Source of the DNA: Calliphora vicina
Lineage: Eukaryota; Arthropoda; Insecta; Diptera; Calliphoridae
Reading direction: 5' to 3'
Length of the DNA stretch: 64,000 nt
Assembly: GCF_958450345.1 (NCBI RefSeq)
Contig: NC_088780.1
Location: 32,139,667-32,203,666 of the forward strand
Both the position numbers and the translations under genes were made by a program. Below, in pieces: positions 46,020 to 58,111 of this stretch (the first letter of the stretch is position 1; every line of letters begins with the position of its first letter). The notes beneath the pieces were generated by a model. It saw only the letters and a list, made by a program, of their open reading frames with translations, had not been told where the DNA came from and did not search any database.

Positions 46020-48270
46020 AGTCTGGGTTTAAGACGCTAGTCTGAGTTTATGACGCTAGTCTGTGTTTAAGATGGTAGTCTGAGTATAAGATGATACTCT
46101 GAGTTTAAGACAATAGTCTGAATTTAAAACGGTAGTCTGAGTTTAAGACGGTAGTCTGAGTTTAAGACGATACTCTGAGTTTAAGACAGTAGTCTGAATT
46201 TAAAACGGTAGTCTAAGTTTAAGACGGTAGTCTGAATTTAAGTCGGTAGTCTGAGTTTAAGTCGGTAGTCTGAGTTTAAGACGCAAGTCTAAGTTTAAGA
46301 CAGTAGTCTGAGTTTAAGACGGTAGTCTGAGTTTAAGACGGTAGTCTGAGTTTAAGACGGAAGTCTGAGTTTAAGACAGTAGTCTGAGTTTAAGACAGTA
46401 GTCTAAGTTTAAGACGGTAGTCTGAGTTTAAGACGGTAGTCTGAGTTTAAGACGTTAGTCTGAGTTTAACACGGTAGTTTGAGTTTAACACGGTAGTCTG
46501 AGTTTAAGACGCTAGCCTGAGTTTAAGACGCTAGTTTGAGTTTAAGACGCTGGTCTGTGATTAAGGCACAAGTCTGAGTTTAAGACAGTAGTCTGAGTTT
46601 AAGACGGTAGTCTGAGTTTAAGACGGTAGTCTGAGTTTAACACGGTAGTCTGAGTTTAAGACGCTAGATTGAGTTTAAGACGCTAGTCTGAGTTTAATAC
46701 GATAGTCTGAGTTTAAGACGGTAGTCTGAGTTTAAGATGGTAGTCTGAGTTTAAGACGGTAGTCTGAGTTTAAGACGGAAGTCTGAGTTTAAGACATTAG
46801 CCTAAGTTTAAGACAGTAGTCTGAATTTAAAACGGTAGTCTGAGTTTAAGACGGTAGTCTGAGTTTAAGACGATACTCTGAGTTTAAGACAGTAGTCTGA
46901 ATTTAAAACGGTAGTCTAAGTTTAAGACGGTAGTCTGAATTTAAGTCGGTAGTCTGAGTTTAAGACGGTAGTCTGAGTTTAAGTCGGTAGTCTGAGTTTA
47001 AGACGCAAGTCTAAGTTTAAGACAGTAGTCTGAGTTTAAGACGGTACTCTGAGTTTAAGACGGCAGTCTGAGTTTAAGACGGAAGTCTGAGTTTAAGACA
47101 GTAGTCTGAGTTTAAGACAGTAGTCTAAGTTTAAGACGGTAGTCTGAGTTTAAGACGGTAGTCTGAGTTTAAGACGTTAGTCTGAGTTTAACACGGTAGT
47201 CTGAGTTTAACACGGTAGTCTGAGTTTAAGACGCTAGCCTGAGTTTAAGACGCTAGTTTGAGTTTAAGACGCTGGTCTGTGATTAAGGCACAAGTCTGAG
47301 TTTAAGACAGTAGTCTGAGTTTAAGACGGTAGTCTGAGTTTAAGACGGTAGTCTGAGTTTAACACGGTAGTCTGAGTTTAAGACGCTAGATTGAGTTTAA
47401 GACGCTAGTCTGAGTTTAATACGATAGTCTGAGTTTAAGACGGTAGTCTGAGTTTAAGATGGTAGTCTGAGTTTAAGACGGTAGTCTGAGTTTAAGACGG
47501 AAGTCTGAGTTTAAGACATTAGCCTAAGTTTAAGACAGTAGTCTGAGTTTAAGACATTAGTCTGAGTTTAAGACGCTAGTCTGAGTTTAAGAAAGTATTT
47601 AAGTTTAAGACAGTAGTCTGAGTTTAAGACGGTAGTCTGAGTATAAGACGCAAGTTTGAGTTTAAGACGGTAGTCTGAGTTTAAGACGGTAGTCTGAGTT
47701 TAAGACGGTAGTGTGAGTTTAAGATGCTAGTCTGATTTAAGACGGTAGTCTGAGTTTAAGACGCTGGTCTGGGATTAAGGCACAAGTCTCAGTTAAAGAC
47801 GCAAGTCTGAGTTTAAGGTGCAAGTCTGAGTTTAAGACGGTAGTCTGAGTTTAAGACGGTAGTCTGAGTTTAAGACGCTAGTCTGAGTTTAAGACGCAAG
47901 TCTAAGTTTAAGACAGTAGTCTGAGTTTAAGACGGTAGTCTGAGTATAAGACGCAAGTTTGAGTTTAAGACGGTAGTCTCAGTTTAAGACGGTAGTCTCA
48001 GTTTAAGACGGTAGTCTGTGTTTAAGACGCTAGTCTGATTTAAGACGGTAGTCTGAGTTAAAGACGATAGTCTGAGTTTAAGATGGTAGTCTGAGTTTAA
48101 GGAATTCGTTTGAGTATAAGTAAGTAGACTGAGTAAGTATAAGGAAATGGTCTGAGTTTAAGACGGTAGTCTTAGTATAAGGAAGTAATCTGAGTTTAAG
48201 AAGGTAGTCTGTTGTATGTTAAAGCCGGTAGTTTGAGTATAAGTAGGCAATCTGAATATAAAAAGAAAAT
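46020..48270. repeat. 19-bp satellite array with higher-order structure, about 2.25 kb
   Basis: The monomer AGTCTGAGTTTAAGACGGT (19 bp) is repeated about 118 times. GTCT and AGAC form a small inverted pair around GAGTTTA. Variant monomers repeat in order: the AATTTAAAACGG variants at 46121 and 46197 recur at 46824 and 46900 (703 bp, 37 monomers), and the GGTCTGTGATTAAGGCAC variant at 46552 recurs at 47274 (722 bp, 38 monomers). The right edge (48080-48270) decays gradually. Confidence 0.97.
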
Positions 48271-49645
48271 CTAATTATCTGAGTATAATTTCTACCTTTT
48301 GAAAAACTAAGTACCATAATTTCTATTAATAAACAAATTAACATCCCAAAAAATCAACAAGTCTTGTTGCCATTAAAAGCGTAAACAATCCCCTTAAGAA
48401 CTCAAAGGTTAATTGCTCAATTAAAGGTTAATAGTACATATCACTTGATCTTTTCATGGCTGTCAATATGTTTTTTTCATTTAATCGCCTTTTTTTATTA
48501 AGCGCATAAAAAAATCACCCCATTTATAAAAAAAATTACGACCCTCATTTTTTTTTCATACTTATTACACAATTTAAATGTACAAAATAATAAATAAATA
48601 AAAAAAAAATTACTTAAGTGGCGCTTAAAAAACATACACAACCAAACAATTTAAGGGTGTTTACCCACTGTGCGATTACATAAAGTTAAAATGTTACACA
48701 AAAAACAACACACCGGAAAGCAGGAACAAAAAAAAAAATAAAACCCTAAAAAACCGTCGCTCAATTACACATAAAAAAGGGAGGGAGCTAATGATGAAGA
48801 AAAAAAAACACGGTTTAAAAAAACGGAAGTTGTTTATGTCTCAATTAAAAAGGTACATATGTTTATAGGGAAGCACTTACGTGTAGTTATGAAATGAACA
48901 TTTAATAAACCCATTGTGCTGCATTTTGTTTTATTTTTATTTTTTTTCGAAATTATTGGTGGTTAATTGCCGACACTTCATAAAAAGTGATAAGTATCCC
49001 AAATTAGGATGAGGAGGGTAATTTTTCAAAAAAACAAATAAAAAAATGATTTTTATTGTTTGTTTTTTTTTTTTTTAATAAACAATTTTTGATTGTTGTT
49101 TTCATTGTGTTGGAAGCTGTTTCACATCTTATAGAGCATGATGCAACACGTTGCAAGGGTTGCTGTTGTTTATTTATGTAAGTAATCCCTTTTGTTATTG
49201 TTGGAAACCATATAGGGATACCTTTTTTATGGCTTGACTAATAGTCTTTTAAATAAACAAAGGATTACAAGGAGTTTTATTTTGATTTTTTGAGGAGATA
49301 CAAAAAAAGGGTTTATGAAATACTATGTATATATGTATGTATGTATTTATCAATTTTATTTTAAACCTATCAACACATTTGTTGATATGTTTTGTAGTTT
49401 TACTATATTTTGGTTAAACCTATTGGTTTATCAATATTTTTGTAACACTAATGTGCTCCAATGGTGGGCACAAACATAGGAACTTCCACATTAGTGACTG
49501 TATTGTAATGTTGCATGAAACGAATTGTTTGAGTGTTTTTGATGCACGATCTGAAAATCATTTGTGTGTACATCTGAATGCACTTGGTGGTCGATCACTG
49601 CACTGGTCTCTCTAAATTCATTTATAACGCGGTCAATTGACACTT
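48271..49645. other. Intergenic DNA, nothing recognised
   Basis: AT-rich with long A runs and (TATG)n at about 49326-49346. No gene or element is supported. Confidence 0.45.
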
Positions 49646-49649
49646 TAGT

Positions 49650-50290
49650 CTATAGACAATTTAGTTTTGTTTTTCCATCTTTCTGGCAACATATGGATTC
49701 TGAGCCAAAAGAACTGCTCCTCTTTTGAGTCCAAGAACGAAAATCCGATATTGTATCGGATACTCTGTTCCAAAGAGAAGCGTATCACACAAAGGGCGTT
49801 CTGTATCGATCGAGAAAAATATTATAAAGCGAGTGAGGCAAAACTTCCCACGCACTTCTTTCTAAATACTTTTTAACAGGTATTTCAATGTGTGGACGAG
49901 CGTTGTCATGATGGTATATTACGGTTTAATGCCTGGCCGCATATTTTGGGCGTTTTTCGGCCAAAAATCGATTTAAACGAATCCTTTGCGTTCGATACAG
50001 GTTCCCCGTGATGGTCTGGTCAGATTTCAGCCGCTCATAATAGATAGGACCCTTTTGCTCCCAACAAATACAGAGAATTACCTTAGATTGGATATGGTGT
50101 CGATTCGGCTGGTTGGCCGGGTTTCACATACGATCACGATCACTTACGCTTCGTGTTATTGTAATGTATCCATTTTTCATCGCACATAATGAATCGGTGC
50201 AAAAATGATTTTCTTTTAAAGCTTTTAAACATAATTTGGGACATCCAAAATCATCCTTCAAGGTTTCTCGGCTTCAATTCGTATGATACA
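49650..50290 (-). mobile_element. Mariner relic, minus orientation
   Basis: On the minus strand the ends of a mariner transposase are recognisable. SFLASKDEQ-like sequence and the IHMLP-like tail (49675-49730) appear, then the ALCDTLLFGTEYP stretch, GPIYYE (50040-50060) and finally the region around MSQIMFKSFKRKSF (50250-50205). Frameshifts are frequent. The terminal inverted repeats are not preserved. Confidence 0.75.
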
Positions 50291-50929
50291 GTTGATCATT
50301 TATTCGTGATCGTATATCACACTAATGTGACCTTCCGTTTCAGGAATAAACTTCCTGCTGAAGTCTTTCCTATCGCTTTCGACGTAGTAAAATGTAAATC
50401 GAAAGTTCTATCCTCATTTCCATATCCAATTTTCCTATTTCCAACACAACCAATGTATGAGAGGGGGGAGCTGATGTTGCAAAAAAAAAAATACTTATCA
50501 TGGAAATTTAGGACTACATATGAAATGAAAAGGAAGAGTTCGAAAGCTTTCACGAGGAAGACGCTCTCGAACTACAACGCGTTTCTCACGAATTCTTTCG
50601 GACACATATTTTACCAAATTACCTTCAAATATCTATAGATGTTTTAATTTCGTATGATCCATTGAGCTTCCATTATTATCGGCTGTCTGAGCAACATACG
50701 AATAGTAATCGTAGAGACTAAGAGTAGCTGAGTGTTTCATGCGGCTATACTGGCGATTAGGTGAAAACTACATGAAAGAAATATACACTGGATTTTAGGT
50801 ATTTTTGTCTACACTTTTTCTATTCTAGTCGACCGGTGAAATGTAGAACTCTCTAGACTGGTTTCGTTTATTTTCCATTTTCCTGGTTTGTGTTGCTTAT
50901 CACATAGACTACTACGCTAATGAGTGGAC

Positions 50930-51720
50930 AGACTCGGCTTTGAATATTTATGTGCAACATACGAATAGGAATCGTATCGACAATTCCAGCTAATGGCAGT
51001 GTTAATGATTCATTGGACGATCAGTAAATATTAGAGAAGACTCCGACTATAGGCGAAGCTTCCGGGATTTTGAAGACAGTTTTGAATCGTCTTCATTGAA
51101 TATTTTTGTGCAATATACGAATAAGGATCGTACAGGCAATTCCAAGCTAATGGCAGTGTTAATGGTTCATTGGACGATCATTAAATATTACAGAAGACTC
51201 CGACCATAGGCGAAGATTCCGGAATCTTGGAGACAGTTTTGAATCTTCTCCAATGAATATTTTTGTGCAACATATGAATAAGAATCGTAGAGACAATTTA
51301 TAGTTGATGGCGGTGTTAATGGTTCATTGGACGATCAGTAAATATGGGAGAAGACCCTGACTATAGGCGAAGCTTCCGGGATCTTGGAGACAGTTTTGAA
51401 TCTTATCCATTGAATATTTGTGTGCAACATACGAATAAGAATCGCTGAGACAATTCCAGGCTGTTGGCAGTGTTAACGGTTTATTGGACGATCAGTAAAT
51501 ATGAGAGAAGACTCCGACTATTGGCGAGGCTGCCTGGATCTTGGCAAAGAGGAGACAGTTTTTAATCTTCTGGTTTGAATATGTTTGTGCAACATACGAA
51601 TAAGGATCGTAGAGCCAATTTATGGCTGATGGCAGTGTTAATGGTTCATTGGTCGATCGGTAAATGTGCGAGTAGACTCTGATTATTATCGTAGCTGCCG
51701 ATAGGGAAAGTGGAGTTTGT
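50930..51720. repeat. 157-bp minisatellite, about five copies
   Basis: The blocks TTTGTGCAACATACGAATA, AATCGTAGAGACAATT, ATGGCAGTGTTAATGGTTCA, TTGGACGATCAGTAAATAT, GACTCCGACTATAGGCGAAG and GGAGACAGTTTTGAATCTTC repeat in order. The GTGCAA mark is at 50952, 51108, 51265, 51422 and 51587. The last unit is 8 bp longer. There is no ORF. Confidence 0.9.
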
Positions 51721-51914
51721 TTTTGATAGCTTGTCCTGGAAAGTAATGATAGATTCGGTAAATAAATGAACGTTAGGGAATGTATATTATTTGAAAGGAA
51801 ATTGTGACTGTTTTAATTAATTTGAATAATTTTTCAAACCTGTTCTGAGACACATCAATTAATTAGTGGAATTTGTAGTATCTTTAATATTTCCCTCCGA
51901 ATTTTTATTGTTTA

Positions 51915-52105
51915 TACACAGAAAAAAACAGATTCGTAGTAGCAACCGAATTTGTAGCCAGTCGCATGATTCTACCAAATTTTTCAGTTGTGGCCGCAAC
52001 GTTTTAGAAGGGGCAACCAAAGTTTGGTTGCTTCAACCGAAATTCTTCTTTATCAAGCGATTTTCTGTTGATAGAATCGAAAAATTCTGTGTTTTCGCTG
52101 TGTAC
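51915..52105. mobile_element. MITE with TACACAG...CTGTGTA ends
   Basis: The left end TACACAGAAAAAAACAGATT and the right end AATTCTGTGTTTTCGCTGTGTA are imperfect inverted repeats. Internal GCAACCGAA and TTGGTTGC blocks in both orientations make much of the 190 bp self-complementary. Similar left ends are at 42519 and about 56137. TA borders both ends. The superfamily is not assigned. Confidence 0.65.
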
Positions 52106-54295
52106 ATTATTAGATTATTTTCAGGATAGATCACGTTTTCTTCTTTCAAACTTTAGTGTATATAAAATTCGTCTTTGTCCAAATATATGCATTTCTTTCA
52201 TAATTGTCCTTATTTTTCCAATTTTTTAACTCCTAAACAGAGATAGGGGTAATATTATCTAATTTATTTATTTAGTTTTTTTTATTATTGTTTTCATGTA
52301 AGTAGCTGTGTAAAGATCATTAATTAAAGATTTCAAAGTAAAACATATCACATTTTAAGTACCAGCAACAGCTACTCATTTCAACCCCTTTTTAACACTT
52401 TCTTTACTACACATTTCCAATTTTTTTTTGTATCTTTTAGGAAAAATAAACTGAAATTTTCTTTTTCAAATATATGTTTTTCAAGTTCAATGCCATGGTG
52501 TTGCATGTCCGTATCTGTAAATACGTAATAATATAGTTTATGGTTTATTTTGTTCTTTTCTAACTTTATATGGAGCATGTAAGAAGTAAATCTTGTGGTA
52601 GCACGCACCTCATTCTTAATATTCTGAGCTGTAAATATGTGTGTGTTTATTTAAGATCTCCACACTCAAACACTTTGATATCTACTACATACACATGGAA
52701 GTGACAGAAAGAATGAAGAATTTTTGTAATCCTTTTTGGATATTTTCTCTTGGGTTTAATTGTGTTTTGTTGGTATTTTTTTTGGTATTGGATTGAAGAT
52801 CTGATTTCAACACATTTGTTTTTATTTATTTAGTTTAAAGTTATGTACTACTGTTCGTATTTGTACAGTGATTAACAAAATTGTATGAACGAATTACTTT
52901 GTTGTTTTATACCATTGCCTAGTGGTTTAGAAACTTTTTTTTTTGGAAATAATTCGGCATCTTGGGAATTATTAGATATATTGTTACAAAATTTCACATG
53001 GTTTGAGCTGAGGTGTTTTCGAGTTGATTTACGTTTGTTTAGCTTCCTAGCGATAATGCGTAGCCCCTCAAAGTTGGTCACCTCGGGTCTAAATTTTTTT
53101 AAAAAATCTCCAAAAATTCATTTATGATCCGAATGAGCTGACATTTTAAATATAAATAGTCCTTGAGAAGGTCTACAAAAATTATGCTCACAAGTGTAGG
53201 TTATATCTATTAGTTGAAGATATATTCAGGTTTATTGATTTATTTTTTTAATTTTGCTCGATCTTTTTCTGGTTTTTTAAATATGGCGGGCCTTCTGAGG
53301 GTCGAAATTTTTAAAATATCAGCTATATTGACGATAAAATTCTAAATAAAATAAAAATTACTTGCTAACAGTTATCTCTTCCTTATAAAAAGTTATACGC
53401 ATCCAAAATTGGATGCGTATACGTTATTTCCCAAAAAAGCCCATATATTTTTTCTTTTGTAGAAAAAAATTTTCTTCAGGACTTTATAGAATTGTTATAT
53501 GATCCGGAAAGATAACTTAATGCAAAAGCGTGTAAAGAAAAATTTGGCTCACTTAAGCGGACATTTCAACCCCCTAGACCAATCCAAACGTGGACAATTT
53601 AAAAAAAAAATTTCGGTTTGAGTAAAAAATTCTAAAAAGGCAAAGCACCGATACACAAAAAAGCTCTATATTTGTATAACACAATATGTTTCTTAAATAC
53701 CTACTAAGTGTTTTTACTATCACAGGGTAAATAACGTCACAGTAGGCACTTTTCTAAAAAAAACTCAGTTATTGGAACACATTTTCCCCGTCTTAGGAAT
53801 TTCAGTATTTGAAAATAAAAAATGCCAAAAATTCTAATGCAATTGATTTAAGGACATTTGAGTCTATATTGGTTTCAAATTTTGTTATGATATCTTTAAC
53901 TATTAAAATTTTACATTAATTCAAATTTTATATTTTTATTCGCGAGAAATCACCATATTATATTTTTTTAGTTTTTAAGGTAAATGAAGTTCCAAAATTT
54001 TACAAAATTATTTAGTTTTACTAAAATATCAATCCTGAAGTCATAGTGTTTTCAACAGTATTAAATACTTATATAAAAAACCTTTATTTACTCCTCAGAA
54101 GTTCCACAAATCTTGCCCCCTTTGACATATTTGCACGTTTTTTCATATTTTTCAAATACTTTCTATAGAAATACTGTTACACACAACATTTTTTTATGGA
54201 AAATACTGAAATACATAAGATGTTCTATGGAAAATAGTGCAATTCACACGATTTTCTTTAGAAAATACTGTTATACTGACTGGATTTTTGATAGA
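52106..54295. other. Intergenic DNA with a 26-bp near-palindrome, otherwise unassigned
   Basis: At 53395-53420 the arms ATACGCATCCAA and TTGGATGCGTAT are exact complements with a 2-bp spacer. The surrounding 52.9-53.9 kb reads like an old dispersed repeat, but I recognise no domain. Confidence 0.4.
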
Positions 54296-54300
54296 AAATA

Positions 54301-55385
54301 TTGGCGTATGACTTAAAAATTCGCGATTTTTTCAAATTTTTATCTTTTATTTTGAAACATTTATACAATATAAATTTATTAAAAGTATTGGCCATTGTTA
54401 GGTATGACCTTTTCCCATCTTCCTAGCAACATATGGATTCCGAGCCAAAAGAACTGCTCATCTTTTGAGGCCATGAACGATTCAAGCAAATTTCGGATAC
54501 CCTGTTCTAAGGTGAAGCGTATCTCAGAGAGAGCGTTCTGCATCGATCCAAACAAATAGTAGTCGGACGGGGCAATGTCCGGACTATAAAGTGGGTGGGG
54601 CAAAAACTTCCCAACCACTTCATTGTAAATAATTTTAACAGGTATTGCAAAATGTGACTGAGCATTGTCATTATGGAATATTATAGTTCCATGTCTGGCC
54701 GCTTATTCTGGGCGTTTTTTGAATGATGCCCGCTTCAGGCGATTCAGTTTCGTTAGGTGCAGGATCCCTGTGATGGTCTGGTCAGATTTCAGCAGCTCAT
54801 AATAGATAGGACGGTTTTGCTCCCACTAAATACTGAGCATTACTTTAGCACCATGGATAATTGGCTATAGTATCGATTCGGATCCTTGGCAGGGCTTCAC
54901 ATACGTTATTTTAAGGTTCTGGCTATCGCAATGGATACATTTTTCATCGCAAGTAATAACTCGGCGCAAAAATGATTGAGGAATGATTTTTGAGCGATAT
55001 AAAGTTCAAGCATCATTTCTTTCAAGGTCTCTTGGCTTCAAATCGTATGGTACCCATTTTCCCTGCATTTGCATGAATCCTGCTGCTCGCAAACCTTTTG
55101 AAATTGCTGTTTGAGTAGCTTCCAAAGATTTTGCAAGCTCTTGTTGTGTTTTACAAAATTTTTCATGGAGTAATTTTTGGTCTTCAAACTTTTTTGGCTG
55201 ACCTGGGAGATCTTTGTCTTTCGTGTCAAAATTACTACTTCTGAACTGCACAAAGCATCTCTCTCACGTTGATACCGATGGAACACATTCACCATAAGCT
55301 TTGGTGAGCAATCGGTGTTCTTCAGCGGCACTTTTTTCAAATTAAAGAAGTAAACAAAATTTCCCGCATATAAAATATTGAAAAC
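54301..55385 (-). mobile_element. Mariner transposon relic, nearly full transposase length, minus orientation
   Basis: This is the best preserved mariner here. The plus-strand left end TTGGCGTATGACTTAAAAAT (54301) is its 3' inverted repeat. On the minus strand the transposase frames run from about 55340 to 54379: LKNTDCSPKLMVNVFHRYQR, CKTQQELAKSLEATQTAIS (helix-turn-helix), GKWVPYDLKPRDLER, and finally HPLYSPDIAPSDYYLFGSMQ. This last piece holds the third catalytic Asp of the D34D triad and is followed by SKDEQFFWLGIHMLLGRWEK. Frameshifts separate the frames. No left (5') inverted repeat was found. Confidence 0.88.
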
Positions 55386-55389
55386 AGTT

Positions 55390-56635
55390 TGAAAGTGTTA
55401 AATGAGTCTCGGGAGTACCATGGTACTTTTCCATATGAAAATGTATCAAAAAAGTACGATATTATCAACTTTATTATCCCTGGAGCCGATCACAGTTTTG
55501 TACACTTGGATTTCTATAAATACTGCCATTTTTCAATGAGTAATTTGGTGAATCTGTTGACTTACTCTTAAATAAACTAACCAAACACCGTGACATTGTA
55601 ATACATTTGACCAAATGTCAGCAGGACACAGTCAGCAGGTTACCAATGTTGTAAGTATTACACTATTGCAGAAAGTATATTTTTACCCTGATTAATGGAA
55701 AATTATTACAACTCCTATTAGTTTTTATATTGTTCCACAACTTTTCCCTATCACTGTTTCCTTATCCATGTACTACACATTTGTCTTTACAGCTCCCCAA
55801 ATAAACTCATTGAAAAAAAATTGTAGTTTTATTATATGAAGTTTCTTACTTCTTAATTGGTTTCTTAAGTGTTTGTAATATTTTTTTTTATACATTTAAC
55901 ATTTCATTTCTAGTTGTTGCTCTGGCTTGCTTTCCTTTTTAAAAGTGTTAAACAACTGTGGGACAGACATAAAACTCTTACTTTTCAAATACATATTTCA
56001 ACACTCTGAAGAAAAAGTATGGCGCAAGCGTGTTATATATTTATAACACTTTTTCTTTACTTTTTTTAAATTTTTTTTGTCAGTTTCCAAAAATAAATAA
56101 AATAAAAATTAAAAGAACAAATTTAAAAACACACAGAAAAAAATGTTTGAAAAATAAAAATGGGGCGTATTTAGTACCCCAAATAAAAGAAAGGTAATAA
56201 AAGAACTTCATAAATGACAAAAAAAAAATATGGTGACTTGATTAATGGAGGGAAATGTTTTCGAAATGAAATCAAATCAACAAAGCCATTTTGTTAATGT
56301 GAAGAGAATTTAATTATTATAATTAGAAAACATTAATTAGGAATTTTTATATCAATAAATTATAAAATAATATAAATACTATTACAGCTATTTTATATAG
56401 AGGTTAACAAGAGAAGATCATGGAAATCTATTATTAAAATGTTGAACTCTTATAACTTCCTTAACTATACAACTTAAAAGCAATAATGTGACAGTAATCT
56501 AATTCTACTTACTTTCCAACTTATTTTGCTACATTCTTTCCAACATCCTTTCCTACTATCATTTCTATTTATTTTTTTTAAATTTTCTAACAGATATCCT
56601 TTTTCTTTCCTACATACTTTCCTATTTCCTTACAT
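55390..56635. other. Intergenic DNA, nothing recognised
   Basis: AT-rich. A fragment ACACACAGAAAAAAATG at about 56132 resembles the end of the MITE at 51915. No gene is supported. Confidence 0.4.
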
Positions 56636-56654
56636 GCTTCCTCTCCTATAGTGT

Positions 56655-56800
56655 GCCCTGAATGACTAGACGATAATAGTGTGCTGGACTATCAATCTGA
56701 GGGTTGTGGGTTCGATTCCTGCAAAGACTCTGGTTGTATTTACAAATAAGTCAAAAGGCTTCACAGTTTGTGTTTGTTTAAAAAAAACTTGCCTACCTCC
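56655..56800 (+). repeat. Probable tRNA-derived SINE
   Basis: GGGTTCGATTCC at 56708-56719 is a near-perfect pol III B box. About 50 bp upstream, TGACTAGACGATAATAGTG could be a decayed A box, and the sequence between them has the spacing of a tRNA anticodon arm. It is followed by an unrelated roughly 60-bp tail and a short A run (AAAAAAAA, 56780). The acceptor arms do not pair as a functional tRNA would, so it is not called as a tRNA gene. Confidence 0.45.
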
Positions 56801-56928
56801 TTTCCTATTTCCTCTCCTTTCTATTCTATTTCCTTTCCAACTTCTTATCCAACCTTCCGTTCTTACTAATTTTTCTACTCCTTTTCCCTCCTTCTTTCCC
56901 TACTTTCTTCATTTATATTTTTCCGCAG

Positions 56929-57199
56929 ATCACGCGTAACTGATCCGGAAAGACTCTGTCCACAAAAACGTCTCCAAATTCGAGCAACAATGGCATTATT
57001 AACAAATTATTTTGATGAGCAGCTAACTTCACGTTCTGGACCTGGTAACTGGCCGAATGGATCATGTTATATCACACCTATGGTTATCAGACTTTGTGGT
57101 TATGTGAAATCTAAAGACACCGGTAGTAATGCTGGAAAGATTGACAACCTACAACGTAGTTGCGGTCAACTTATGAATGATATTATTTTTAAAAGTTAA
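56929..57199 (+). CDS. Candidate last exon of an unidentified protein
   Basis: A pyrimidine-rich tract ends in TTCCGCAG at 56928. An open frame (one base, then 90 codons including TAA) runs to 57199, and AATAAA follows at 57227-57232. It reads (x)SRVTDPERLCPQKRLQIRAT, then MALLTNYFDEQL, SGPGNWPNGSCYITP, RLCGYVKSKDTG, GKIDNLQRSCGQLMNDIIFKS. The composition is balanced (Cys x4, Trp, Gly, charged), unlike the surrounding AT-rich noise, and GC content is locally raised. I do not recognise the family. The ATG at 56990 could also start a 69-aa protein on its own, but the frame continues open upstream to the acceptor. The upstream exons are not located. Confidence 0.5.
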
Positions 57200-57260
57200 T
57201 GTCAGAGATTATTATTTTGGGTCATAATAAAGATTTCGATATCCAATTCTATTTTGAGTG

Positions 57261-57800
57261 TATTATTGGGTGCATGATTTAAAAATGCGGGATTTTTTCC
57301 GAGCTTTTATTTTGAAACATTTGTAAAATATAAATTTATTCAAAGTATTGGCCATTGTTAGCGATGACCTTTTCCCATCTGTCTGGCAACATATGGATTC
57401 CGAGTTAAAAGTACCTACTGCTCTTATTTTGAGGCCGAGAATGAATGAAGACAATATCGGATAATCTGTTCCAAAGTGAAACTTATCCCAGAGAGAGCAT
57501 TCTGCATCAATCGAAACAAATTGTAGTCGGACGGGGCATGGTCTGGACTATAAAGAGGGTGAGGCAAAACTTCCCAATCACTTCTGGTCTGGCTGCATAT
57601 TCTGGACGTTTTTCTGCCAATGCACGCTTCAAATGAATCAGTTGCGTTCGGTACAGATTCACTGTGAAGGTATGGTCAGACTTCAGCAGCTCATAATATA
57701 TAGGACCCTTTTGCCTTAGCGCCATGTAAATTTGGCTTTGTTGTCGATTCGGCTGGTTGAAGGAACTTCACATACGATCTCGTACTGGATAATTTTACAT
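57261..57800 (-). mobile_element. Mariner relic, minus orientation
   Basis: It begins with the inverted repeat TTGGGTGCATGATTTAAAAA at 57261. Minus-strand mariner frames follow: the ANNGQYF-like tail, SKDEQ-like block and GPIYYELLKSDHTFTVNLYR (57700-57640). It ends near 57800 inside the catalytic region. It inserted about 30 bp past the poly(A) signal of the candidate exon at 56929-57199. Confidence 0.8.
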
Positions 57801-58111
57801 CGCAAGTTATGATTGCCTGGCCTGGACAGCCAACTGAATACGGAACGGTCTACCCCACCTGTTTCGAACTCCTTTTAACATGAAATTATCCACACCCACT
57901 GTTCCGATCCCGACCATTTTCAACAAATTTATGCAAAAGGATAAGAGAGCCATTCGGACATAGTTTGAAGAATCTTGCAATTATAGTTCTCAAGATACTT
58001 ACTTTATATGATAGGTGCCACGCCCATTTATCCAATTCCCCATATTTTCAGCCGCATTTTTTTAATGGTACCGAAGTAAATTCTGCGAAGTTCTGCGGCT
58101 TTTACAATTAT

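Noticed and set aside
46020..48270. CRISPR-like or repeat-spacer array
   Set aside because: Monomers are contiguous with no unique spacers, and the genome is eukaryotic; it is a satellite.
50189..50638. 149-codon open frame, plus strand
   Set aside because: Its first part is antisense of a mariner relic and the rest is unrelated repeat sequence; no domain.
52872..53127. Overlapping 69- and 80-codon frames on opposite strands
   Set aside because: Neither has a family motif, and the region reads as an old dispersed repeat.
56700..56730. Functional tRNA gene
   Set aside because: B box is good but acceptor and D arms do not pair; fits a SINE better.
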